Assembly (NCBI GenBank): GCA_032250895.1
Contig: JAVVEZ010000013.1
Coordinates: 1-54,557, forward strand
From: JAVVEZ01 sp032250895
Lineage (GTDB): Bacteria > Pseudomonadota > Gammaproteobacteria > Pseudomonadales > Pseudohongiellaceae
Direction of reading: 5' to 3'
Length of the DNA stretch: 54,557 bases
The notes beneath the pieces are model-generated. The model worked only from the letters and a program-made list of their open reading frames with translations, was not told the DNA's origin and made no database searches. The first letter of the stretch is position 1; each line of letters starts with the position of its first letter. Positions 23,586 through 29,802 of this stretch are shown one piece after another. The translations under genes and the position numbers were made by a program.

Positions 23586-23875
23586 GAAGAGCAAAGTTCA
23601 TCGCGCCGGCGAGGCGTGAATTCCTCAAGGAAGTGGGGTACTACAATGAAGAACAACCCGGACTTGGTGCCGATTTCGCAGAAGAAGTTGAGGCAGCTAC
23701 TGCCCGGGCCTTGGCTTTTCCGGACGCAGGCTCCCCGGCCACAAAGAGTACCAGGCGAGTTCTCGTCAATAGATTCCCTTTTTCTGTGGTGTATCGTTCT
23801 GACGCAAGTGGCATCGTTGTATTTGCGGTCGCCAACCATTTGCGCCGTCCCGAATATTGGGCTTCGCGCCTATAA
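23582..23875 (+). CDS. RelE/ParE superfamily toxin
   Basis: A 97-residue protein from GTG 23582, overlapping the antitoxin stop, which is why this start is chosen over an upstream in-frame one. Motifs fit the ParE/RelE fold: FIAPARREFLKEVGYYNEEQ, an amphipathic helix GADFAEEVEAATARAL, then VNRFPFSVVYRSD and a C-terminal basic strand with AVANHLRRPEYWASR. The last block is usual for the ParE_toxin (PF05016) group paired with TIGR02574 antitoxins. Target (gyrase or ribosome-bound mRNA) unknown. The stop codon lies 3 bases before the attC. Confidence 0.87.
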   Translation: MRRAKFIAPARREFLKEVGYYNEEQPGLGADFAEEVEAATARALAFPDAGSPATKSTRRVLVNRFPFSVVYRSDASGIVVFAVANHLRRPEYWASRL

Positions 23876-23878
23876 TCG

Positions 23879-23991
23879 CGCTAACAAAGCCATGAAATCG
23901 GATGCAATAGACTCCGCATCGCTTGCGCATGGCTTCGCCATTTTTGCGCAAGCGATGCTCCGCTATTGCACTGTTTATGGCGACGTTATGC
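23879..23991 (+). other. attC recombination site of cassette 2
   Basis: 113 bases from CGCTAAC (23879-23885) to GTTATGC (23985-23991). Long imperfect hairpin: GCCAT[G]AAA / TTTATGGC, GCAATAG / CTATTGC, CATCGCTTGCGC / GCGCAAGCGATG and ATGGC / GCCAT around loop TTC, with unpaired bases between. The size lies in the usual attC range (about 57 to 141). Confidence 0.83.
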
Positions 23992-24003
23992 CTTTGCGTG
24001 TAG

Positions 24004-24033
24004 CATATACTGAATATATGAGCTAATATATGA
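24004..24033 (+). promoter_or_regulatory. Palindrome and direct half-sites before the third antitoxin
   Basis: CATATA-CTGAA-TATATG (24004-24020) is a 6-5-6 palindrome. The half-site AATATATGA occurs twice with a 12-base shift (24013, 24025). A candidate operator for the Phd-like antitoxin, with TATACT (24006) as a possible -10. Confidence 0.5.
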
Positions 24034-24062
24034 CCTAAATATAGCTCTAAATAGAGGTTTTT

Positions 24063-24314
24063 ATGCGTCAGGTATTAGCAGATTTTTCCGTAAGTATTTC
24101 AGAACTAAAGAAAAATCCTTCGGCCTTGCTTTCCCAGGCCAGTGGTTCACCTATAGCGGTGCTGAATCACAACAAACCAGCAGCCTACCTAATCCCAGCA
24201 GAGACTTACGAAGCCCTGATGGACATGATCGAAGACTACGAACTCGCTCAGCTTGTTGAGGAGCGCCGTGGTGACAGAGATCAAGCAATAATGGTGTCGT
24301 TGGATGACTTATAA
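24063..24314 (+). CDS. Phd/YefM family antitoxin
   Basis: An 83-residue protein from ATG 24063. The N-terminal part VLADFSVSISELKKNPSALLSQASGSPIAVLNHNKPAAYLIPAETYEALMD is a complete Phd/YefM domain: N-terminal strand, SELKKN helix, 'G-PIAVLN-NKPAAYL-P' strands. The acidic C-terminus (EDYELAQLVEERRGD) binds the toxin. It overlaps the toxin start by 11 bases, so the two are coupled. The protein probably represses its own promoter at the palindrome upstream. It sits in the third cassette of the array and is unrelated to the two other antitoxins. Confidence 0.9.
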   Translation: MRQVLADFSVSISELKKNPSALLSQASGSPIAVLNHNKPAAYLIPAETYEALMDMIEDYELAQLVEERRGDRDQAIMVSLDDL

Positions 24315-24588
24315 GCTGCGATTCCTTCCGGCCGCTTTGAAGGAGTGGAAAAAGCTTGGTGCTCCCATCAGGAGCCAATTCAAGAAGAAGCTAGCGGAAC
24401 GACTAGAAAATCCCAGAGTGCCTGCTAATAAGTTAAGCGGTTACGACTCAGTTTATAAAATTAAACTGCGTTCCGCGGGGTACAGGCTGGCCTACGAGGT
24501 TGTGGATGACGAGTTGTTTGTTTACGTGCTTGCCGTTGGCAAACGAGAAAAGAGTAAGGTTTACTCGTCTCTCAAAGAGCGAACCTGA
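24304..24588 (+). CDS. relE: RelE-like toxin (type II mRNA interferase)
   Basis: A 94-residue basic protein. It has the RelE family pattern YKLRFLPAALKEWKKLGAPIRSQFKKKLAERLENPRVPANKL, then YKIKLRSAGYRLAYEV and VLAVGKREKSKVY, including the conserved Arg in the RSAGYRL strand and the C-terminal Lys/Arg cluster. The spacing matches RelE/StbE-type toxins that cleave mRNA in the ribosome A site, more than the ParE group. It is preceded by, and overlaps, its Phd-like antitoxin gene; Phd-RelE hybrids are common. The half attC begins 15 bases after the stop. Confidence 0.9.
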   Translation: MTYKLRFLPAALKEWKKLGAPIRSQFKKKLAERLENPRVPANKLSGYDSVYKIKLRSAGYRLAYEVVDDELFVYVLAVGKREKSKVYSSLKERT

Positions 24589-24603
24589 AATGAAAAAGAG
24601 CAG

Positions 24604-24683
24604 GCATAACAGTCAGCTGCAACGTAACCGATCAAATTGAGACGTCTCCCCAGCGCAGGTTTTCTCCAAGTATTCTGTTGACA
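24604..24683 (+). other. Possible remnant of the attC of cassette 3
   Basis: R'' box GCATAAC and the stem start AACAG, complementary to CTGTT at 24676-24680, are present. The internal arms do not pair, and the candidate 3' core GTTGACA departs from GTTRRRY. Probably a decayed or rearranged site. Confidence 0.4.
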
Positions 24684-24715
24684 GGTTGACAGGTTGACGG
24701 TTGACGGTTGACAGG
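24677..24715. repeat. Tandem GTTGAC repeats
   Basis: Five tandem units: two GTTGACAG, two GTTGACG and one GTTGACAG. The array lies between cassette 3 and the esterase gene; the rest of the interval to 24818 is AT-rich and shows no gene. Confidence 0.85.
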
Positions 24716-24818
24716 GTCGGACCTGATTAAGAATTTGATTTACAAGAGGATCATTCCACTAATAGGTGTTTTCTGATGCTTAAATAGCCAATTTTATAGG
24801 CAAAAATTGCATTCTAAA

Positions 24819-25712
24819 TCACCATCTCCCTTGAAAAAATTGCCACATGGTTACCGTGGCGTCTACGCTGTCAGTGTATGGCTCCATGGTATCACCCGCG
24901 AACTGTAGCCCGCCGGGCCAAACATGGCCTGCCCCTTCCAGGGTATACAACACCACTTCGGTACCAGCGGCGCAGTTGGAATAGCGCCTGGACGATATGC
25001 CCGATGCCGGTGTGAACACGGCGATCCCGTCACACCGGTTCCTTTCACCCCATCCCGCGAACCAGTCTTCGAAGGCAGGCAGGGGACTCTCGGTCAACCA
25101 GTTCGCCCCGCCTGCATAGGGGACCAGGGGGTCCGCGCTGCCCTGAAACAGGATCGCTGATACGGGGCGCCGGTCATAGCACTGCTCCCAGGACGAGACC
25201 GGAAGCGCCACCATGCCGAAGGCCGCTATCCGATCAGCCATCGTGCAGGAAAGTTTGAAAGTCATGGCGGCGCCGTTGGAAAAACCGTTGGCGTAGATCC
25301 TCCCGGCATCGATATTGAAATCGGCAGACAGTTTGTCTATCAGGTCGCGGAAAAACCGGGTCTCCCTCGCCAGTGCCTCGTCGTCACTCAGTCCCCGCCA
25401 GGTACGGGGAAAGCCTGTCGCCTGGGGATAAACCACAATAAACCCCTCGCGGTCGGCTACTTCGTTCCACCCGGTGATGCGTTGCTGGCTGCCCGGGGAA
25501 AGAAAGGCAGCATGCAGGCTGATCACCAGCGGCGAGGGCGTGGCGGGGTCATAACTTTCCGGTATGTACAACCGGTATCGGCGCACGTCGCCGGAAGAAA
25601 TCAAGTCCCCGTTGGTATGACTCAGAAAGGTGTAAGCCAATATCACCGCCAGGGGCAAACCGAGGAGCACAACGGCAATAGCCAGCACCAAACGTACCAG
25701 CCACTTCTTCAT
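24819..25712 (-). CDS. Membrane-anchored PHB-depolymerase/feruloyl-esterase family hydrolase
   Basis: A 297-residue protein with one N-terminal membrane segment (about 5-30), then an alpha/beta hydrolase domain of the Esterase_phd (LpqC/poly-3-hydroxybutyrate depolymerase-like) type. Nucleophile S145 in NGFSNGAAM, Asp D194 in QGSADPLVPY, His H263 in GAGHVWPGG. The YRLYIPESYD and PLVISLHAA motifs near the N-terminus are family blocks. It acts outside the cytoplasmic membrane, on esters such as polyhydroxyalkanoate oligomers or feruloyl groups; substrate unknown. Its start overlaps the stop of the neighbouring hydrolase gene by 4 bases (ATGA), so both are in one operon. Confidence 0.82.
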   Translation of the reverse strand: MKKWLVRLVLAIAVVLLGLPLAVILAYTFLSHTNGDLISSGDVRRYRLYIPESYDPATPSPLVISLHAAFLSPGSQQRITGWNEVADREGFIVVYPQATGFPRTWRGLSDDEALARETRFFRDLIDKLSADFNIDAGRIYANGFSNGAAMTFKLSCTMADRIAAFGMVALPVSSWEQCYDRRPVSAILFQGSADPLVPYAGGANWLTESPLPAFEDWFAGWGERNRCDGIAVFTPASGISSRRYSNCAAGTEVVLYTLEGAGHVWPGGLQFAGDTMEPYTDSVDATVTMWQFFQGRW

Positions 25713-26644
25713 AACGCGTCCACAAGAAATGTAGTGATCACCTCATTGAGTTCATCCTTGCGGCTGAGCAACATGGCATGGTTTCCTCCCTCGACGGTAT
25801 ATAGCCTGGCTCCGGGAATCAGCTCGCTCAGTTCCTTCGCGCTCTCGTAATCCACCGCTTCATCCGCGGTACCGTTCAGTATCAACGCGGGGGCCGTAAT
25901 CTGCCCTGCAGGCAGGGACATGGTCATGAAGTGTTCCGAATCATTCCGCCACCCGGCCAGTCGCTGGGAAACCGGCCATATACTCCAGAGCCAAGTCTGC
26001 ACGCGCTCCAGCCCACTCGAACTGCCGATGATGTTCTCCGCCTCGTCGTGGGGAAGCATGCCCAGAGCCGCCTTCCCGTCGCCGAACCTGGTGACCAGGC
26101 TTATTCCCAGCCAAGACAGGAAGTCAGATTTCATGACAGTCGGTATATCGAGCGGTTCAGAGTATGGCTGACTCAATATTTCCAGCCCGACAAAGGCCTG
26201 GGTTCTTTGCGGATACAGGGCGGCAAAGGCAATCGCCGAAGGGCCTCCCCCCGAAACACCCCAAACAATCACTTCATCGATACCTAATTCATCCAACAAT
26301 GCTGCATAGGCCCGGGCCTGTTCTTCAGGGGCTCTGCCTACTTCGAGGGGCGTACCCAAATAGCCCGGCCGTGACAGAGTCAGCAAGCGAAATCCCTCCA
26401 GCCCAGCAATAGTGAAAAACGGGGTGTGATCGAACCCGCCCGGCGTGCCGTGAACGAACAGTATCACCGGCCCGGCGTTGCCGCTCAGAGAGTATTGCAC
26501 GGGCCCAGCGGCCGTTTGAGCTATACGGCCGGTGGACTCGAGTTGATCGAGAAGGCTGTTCCGGCTGATGACGTAAGTGGCTGCAACACCCAGGACCAGG
26601 ACTGCCAGTACGATGCCCAGCAATTTAAGGATTTTGCGGATCAT
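25709..26644 (-). CDS. Alpha/beta hydrolase with N-terminal membrane anchor
   Basis: A 311-residue protein. Hydrophobic anchor about 5-26, then a classical alpha/beta hydrolase fold with the oxyanion region VHGTPGG (64-70), nucleophile S131 in WGVSGGGPSA, Asp D261 in NGTADEAV and His H289 in EGGNHAML. It resembles proline-iminopeptidase/epoxide-hydrolase-like enzymes in general layout, not closely enough to name a substrate. First gene of a two-gene operon with the esterase. The operon is divergent from the histidine kinase gene, and the short shared region could hold regulation by that two-component system (inference). Confidence 0.8.
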   Translation of the reverse strand: MIRKILKLLGIVLAVLVLGVAATYVISRNSLLDQLESTGRIAQTAAGPVQYSLSGNAGPVILFVHGTPGGFDHTPFFTIAGLEGFRLLTLSRPGYLGTPLEVGRAPEEQARAYAALLDELGIDEVIVWGVSGGGPSAIAFAALYPQRTQAFVGLEILSQPYSEPLDIPTVMKSDFLSWLGISLVTRFGDGKAALGMLPHDEAENIIGSSSGLERVQTWLWSIWPVSQRLAGWRNDSEHFMTMSLPAGQITAPALILNGTADEAVDYESAKELSELIPGARLYTVEGGNHAMLLSRKDELNEVITTFLVDAL

Positions 26645-26779
26645 GGCTCTTGTTCTTCCCGGTGGACGGAATTTGGGGGTATCCTAAGAAGTGGCAGGCA
26701 TTCAGGTGAGTGCCATCAGTCATGAAAATAAACATGACTTTTGGCCTATTGGGCGTGCAAGCGGCTATGCGATAATCTG

Positions 26780-27985
26780 ATGATGGCCGCTAAAAATCCT
26801 TCGCAAAAGAATCGGTTGGCTTTACTCCAGTCGGCAGGAAGCTGCGCCACTATCCTGGCTGCCAGCTACCATGTTATTAACCAACGAGTTCTGTATGGCG
26901 GCTTTGCCGATCAGGAGAAGTTACTGGGGAACGGCTGGACAGCTCACGTCATCATTATCACGCTGCTGTCCGCAATCTATTTCATCACCGCCGTTTCCGT
27001 TTTGATCGTGGAATTCAACCGGGCTGACGATAATCAATACAGACGTCTGTTGAATAATATTCTTAACTTCCAGGGCTTCCTGGTCTTCAGTTTGTTTATC
27101 TTCAGCCCTGAATCGGCCGGCATCTTTGCCGCGATGTGTTTGTCCCGCGTCCGTAACTTTTACTCACTGAAAACCGCCCTGTATATATTCTTGTTCACCA
27201 TCTTCGCGTTTACCGCGAGCATAGCCTTCTATTACGGTGGGGAGCTGGGAGTACTGGGTATCGTGATCGTAGCCGTTCTTGCCGCGGGATTTTACTCCTT
27301 TACGCTGGTTCACTCTCACAATGCCGCCAGGGAGAAAGAACTGCGGCAGGAAACGGTGGAGCTGAACCGGGAGTTGCTGGCCACCAGGGAACTGCTAGCC
27401 CAATCCACCAGGCATAGCGAACGCCTTAGGATCTCCAGGAACATCCATGACCTGCTCGGCCATCAATTGACCGGACTCATCCTGAAACTCGAAGTGGCAA
27501 GCCATATCACGACAGGAAAGGGGAAGAAAAAAGTCGAACAGTCCCTGGCACTGGCCAAATTATTACTCAACGATTTACGCCAGGCGGTCAGCGATTTGCG
27601 CGAAAGCGCTTTTCTCGATTTCAACCAGAGTATGAACAAGGTCATTGCCAGCATTCCGGAATTGAACATCGATCTTTCAATAGAAGAAGGCTTGGTCATC
27701 GGCAATGCGGAAACAGTGGAGACGCTCGTCCGCTGCATACAGGAAGCCCTCACCAATATCCTGCGCCATGCGAACGCAACACAGTGCTCCATTAGCCTGT
27801 TCCGGCAAAAGGGAGAAATAGTATTGCAGATAAACGACAACGGTTCAGTTAAGTGCGCAATCTCACCCGGCAACGGCCTCAACGGCATGCTGGAAAGAAT
27901 TACGGCGCTGTCAGGGAAATTGCATTGGGACAACCGGCAGGGAAGCTTTTTCCTTGAAGCAATGCTGCCTCTCAAAGTGATATGA
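26780..27985 (+). CDS. Sensor histidine kinase, NarL/DesK-type (HisKA_3)
   Basis: About 401 residues from ATG 26780 (26783 is also possible; ribosome site weak). Residues 15-180 hold five to six hydrophobic helices with no extracytoplasmic domain, a coiled-coil linker (EKELRQETVELNRELLATRE), then the HisKA_3 dimerisation region with phospho-acceptor H223 in NIHDLLGHQLTG. The ATPase part has IQEALTNILRHANATQ (N-box), INDNGS and GNGLNGMLERI. The input domain, made only of membrane helices, suggests sensing of membrane state or a lipophilic ligand, as in DesK/LiaS. The response regulator gene follows after one base. Divergent from the two hydrolases, which may be targets. Confidence 0.9.
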   Translation: MMAAKNPSQKNRLALLQSAGSCATILAASYHVINQRVLYGGFADQEKLLGNGWTAHVIIITLLSAIYFITAVSVLIVEFNRADDNQYRRLLNNILNFQGFLVFSLFIFSPESAGIFAAMCLSRVRNFYSLKTALYIFLFTIFAFTASIAFYYGGELGVLGIVIVAVLAAGFYSFTLVHSHNAAREKELRQETVELNRELLATRELLAQSTRHSERLRISRNIHDLLGHQLTGLILKLEVASHITTGKGKKKVEQSLALAKLLLNDLRQAVSDLRESAFLDFNQSMNKVIASIPELNIDLSIEEGLVIGNAETVETLVRCIQEALTNILRHANATQCSISLFRQKGEIVLQINDNGSVKCAISPGNGLNGMLERITALSGKLHWDNRQGSFFLEAMLPLKVI

Positions 27986-27986
27986 C

Positions 27987-28634
27987 ATGGCCATTAAAGT
28001 GATGCTGGCAGATGACCAACACTTGGTCCGGGAAGGAATCTGCAGCCTTTTGTCGTTAACCGACGTCATCGACGTGGTTGGGCAGGTCAATGATGGCACT
28101 GAAGTCATATGGGGCATCGAGAGGTTTCACCCGGAAGTTCTGCTGCTGGACATACGCATGCCCGGACTGAGCGGAATCGAAACCCTGTACGCTCTGAAGG
28201 AACAAGGCATCGCCATACCCGCTATCTTGTTGACCACATTCGATGATCACGAACTGGTCCTGCAGGGAATGAAGGCGGGCGCCAGAGGATTCCTGCTGAA
28301 GGACGTCACGCTGGTAAATCTTGTGAAGGCCATTGAAACGGTTTACGAGGGCAATACTTATATTCAGCCGGTAGTGACGGAAAGGATACTAAAAGGACTG
28401 GGCGATATTGAGCATGAGGTGTACAGCTATCCTGAGCAGGAACAACTGACCGGCAAGGAACTTGAAATCCTCAGATTGATGGCCGGCGGCTACAGCAACA
28501 GGGAAATCGCCACCAGCATTTATAAATCCGAAGGAACGGTTAAAAACCAGGTCTCCTCGATTCTCGGCAAGCTTGGTGTACGGGACCGTACTCGCGCAGT
28601 GTTGCGTGCGATCGATCTTGGATTGCTGGGGTAA
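27987..28634 (+). CDS. NarL/LuxR-type response regulator
   Basis: A 215-residue protein. The receiver domain (1-120) has the acidic pocket ADD (8-10), phosphorylation site D55 in LLLDIRMPG and LLTTFDDHE, with the K in LLKDV. The C-terminal LuxR HTH is LTGKELEILRLMAGGYSNREIATSIYKSEGTVKNQVSSILGKLGV, typical of the family. It is the cognate partner of the histidine kinase immediately upstream. Target genes unknown; the divergent hydrolase operon is the nearest candidate. Confidence 0.93.
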   Translation: MAIKVMLADDQHLVREGICSLLSLTDVIDVVGQVNDGTEVIWGIERFHPEVLLLDIRMPGLSGIETLYALKEQGIAIPAILLTTFDDHELVLQGMKAGARGFLLKDVTLVNLVKAIETVYEGNTYIQPVVTERILKGLGDIEHEVYSYPEQEQLTGKELEILRLMAGGYSNREIATSIYKSEGTVKNQVSSILGKLGVRDRTRAVLRAIDLGLLG

Positions 28635-28645
28635 ACGCCGGCTCT

Positions 28646-29011
28646 TTAGCGCCGCTGGTAAGTGATCCTTTCCTCCCGCACGTTTTCTCCCGAGCCCAGC
28701 AGGAGATAGGCTTCGAGCTTATCGGCCGTCAGCGGGTAATAACTGATACCCTCGAAATGAATGGCGTTCTCCTCCATACCGATGAACGTAAAACGCACAT
28801 GGTCCGCCTTGTCTTCCCAGGCCTCGAAGTCGGCTCCAAAATGCTTTACCTTCAAGGCAAGCCCTTCCTCGTCCTTTTCCATGATCTGCAATTCATAAAA
28901 ATCGGGACCGTCTTCACTGAAGGCTTTGAACAGACCCAGCATGGAACCGGCGCTTGGAGTATCCCAGACTCCATGAATCCCTGAATTGCCCCTGAGTTGT
29001 GCCGAATTCAT
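28646..29011 (-). CDS. DUF6265-like protein, 5'-truncated
   Basis: A 121-residue reading frame whose sequence from TPSAGSMLGLFKAF through LALKVKHFGADFEAWE to HFEGISYYPL matches the later part of DUF6265 proteins as I remember them. These normally begin with a signal peptide and a WLAG-WEG segment that is absent here; the visible N-terminus (NSAQLRGNSGIHGVW) looks unrelated. The frame therefore is probably the 3' remnant of a longer gene cut by the rearrangement that left the transposase fragments next door. Whether it is translated is uncertain; no good ribosome site is present. Confidence 0.5.
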   Translation of the reverse strand: MNSAQLRGNSGIHGVWDTPSAGSMLGLFKAFSEDGPDFYELQIMEKDEEGLALKVKHFGADFEAWEDKADHVRFTFIGMEENAIHFEGISYYPLTADKLEAYLLLGSGENVREERITYQRR

Positions 29012-29112
29012 TCACCATACTCTCGACACTCCTTAATTTCCCTGCCTGAATCCGCACACCACCCTGCAATCCCTGCTGGTCGCATCGTCCGTGATGTCTG
29101 TTGGCATTCCGA

Positions 29113-29436
29113 TCAGTCCGCCAGCCCCTGCTCCCACCCAGCCAGCAAGGGCGGTGCCCGTGGCGACGGCAGTTTGGCCGATGGAAGAGTTTGCCTCGCT
29201 TCCTTGGCCTTCAGGCCCCGGGTAAAATACACCCCGTCCAGGAACAGCATGTGGAAGTGAATGTTGAGGTTCAGGGCCGAGCCGAAGCGTTGGATGAAGG
29301 TCACTGCGCCGGTGCGTGCTGTGTGGTGTGTAAAACCAGCCTGTCTGATCAGCCAGGCGGTGATGCTGGGGTGACTACTCCCAAGGCTTTGCCCATCAAC
29401 TCCGGATAGCTGGCAAATTCTCGCGCAGATATCCCC
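29113..29436 (-). pseudogene. IS91-family transposase remnant (central part)
   Basis: On the minus strand this encodes, with one frameshift, EFASYPELMGKALGVV, then LIRQAGFTHHTARTGAVTF and IQRFGSALNLNIHFHMLFLD, ending in GVYF. These are the core blocks of IS91-type Y2 rolling-circle transposases ('TGAVTLIQRFGSALNLNIHFHMLFLDGVY'). The HFHML block holds conserved histidines. The N-terminal zinc finger and C-terminal part are missing. The downstream residues (GLKAKEARQTLPSAK) do not look like transposase. Clearly non-functional. Confidence 0.85.
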
Positions 29437-29767
29437 GGTTTTCCAGCCAAAGGGATGATGACATGAAAGCCTCTGATTTTCGGAACCTGCTCAGTGTTAT
29501 CACCGCATTTTTGTCACCTCCGGGCATACTCTATAGTGAACTCCGCTAAAACACGTCACGCCGGTTCCTGCAATTATCACGATTGAAGCATTGGGAAGTT
29601 CCGCGGTGGTACATACCATTCGAGGGTGTTTCGTTCTGCTTGGAACACTGGCCCATCCGAACTCTGATGTAGCTTTCATATTTCAGCGACTTTTTAGTCA
29701 CATAGGCGTTGTTAACCTCCCAGCGTTTCATCAAATAATTACGGTCGATTCTTGAAGGGAGAGCAAT
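29437..29767. other. Gene-free stretch before the TonB receptor
   Basis: About 330 bases with no credible gene. A 28-codon frame from ATG 29463 has no homology I recognise. The region probably contains the promoter of the receptor operon, but no standard -35/-10 pair stands out; TTGAAGGGAG just before the start is the ribosome site. Confidence 0.4.
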
Positions 29768-29802
29768 ATGAGCTGGCATTTGAGCAATATGAGCAGGCAT
29801 TT
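29761..29802. repeat. 21-bp tandem duplication spanning the start codon
   Basis: GAGCAATATGAGCTGGCATTT is followed immediately by GAGCAATATGAGCAGGCATTT (one mismatch). Each copy contains an in-frame ATG, so the receptor has two possible starts, 29768 and 29789. Confidence 0.9.

Larger units (their letters stand above)
23299..23985 (+). mobile_element. Integron gene cassette 2 (addiction module)
   Basis: Bounded by the G/TT cut points of GTTAACG (23298) and GTTATGC (23985). Its R'' box CGCTAAC (23879) is the complement of its 5' core GTTAACG with one mismatch. It carries a small antitoxin and a RelE/ParE-type toxin on the + strand. The attC begins 3 bases after the toxin stop. Confidence 0.8.
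23986..24610 (+). mobile_element. Integron gene cassette 3 (Phd/RelE module), 3' end decayed
   Basis: Starts at the cut point of GTTATGC (23985). Its R'' box GCATAAC (24604-24610) is the exact complement. The 3' arm of this attC cannot be found; instead a tandem GTTGAC array follows near 24677. The cassette carries a Phd/YefM-like antitoxin and a RelE-like toxin. Confidence 0.7.

Noticed and set aside
22006..24716. CRISPR array
   Set aside because: Repeats here are few, unequal and not separated by regular spacers; no cas genes are present in the window.
29463..29549. 28-codon frame starting at an ATG with GGGATG upstream
   Set aside because: Too short and unsupported by similarity; lies in decayed transposon surroundings.
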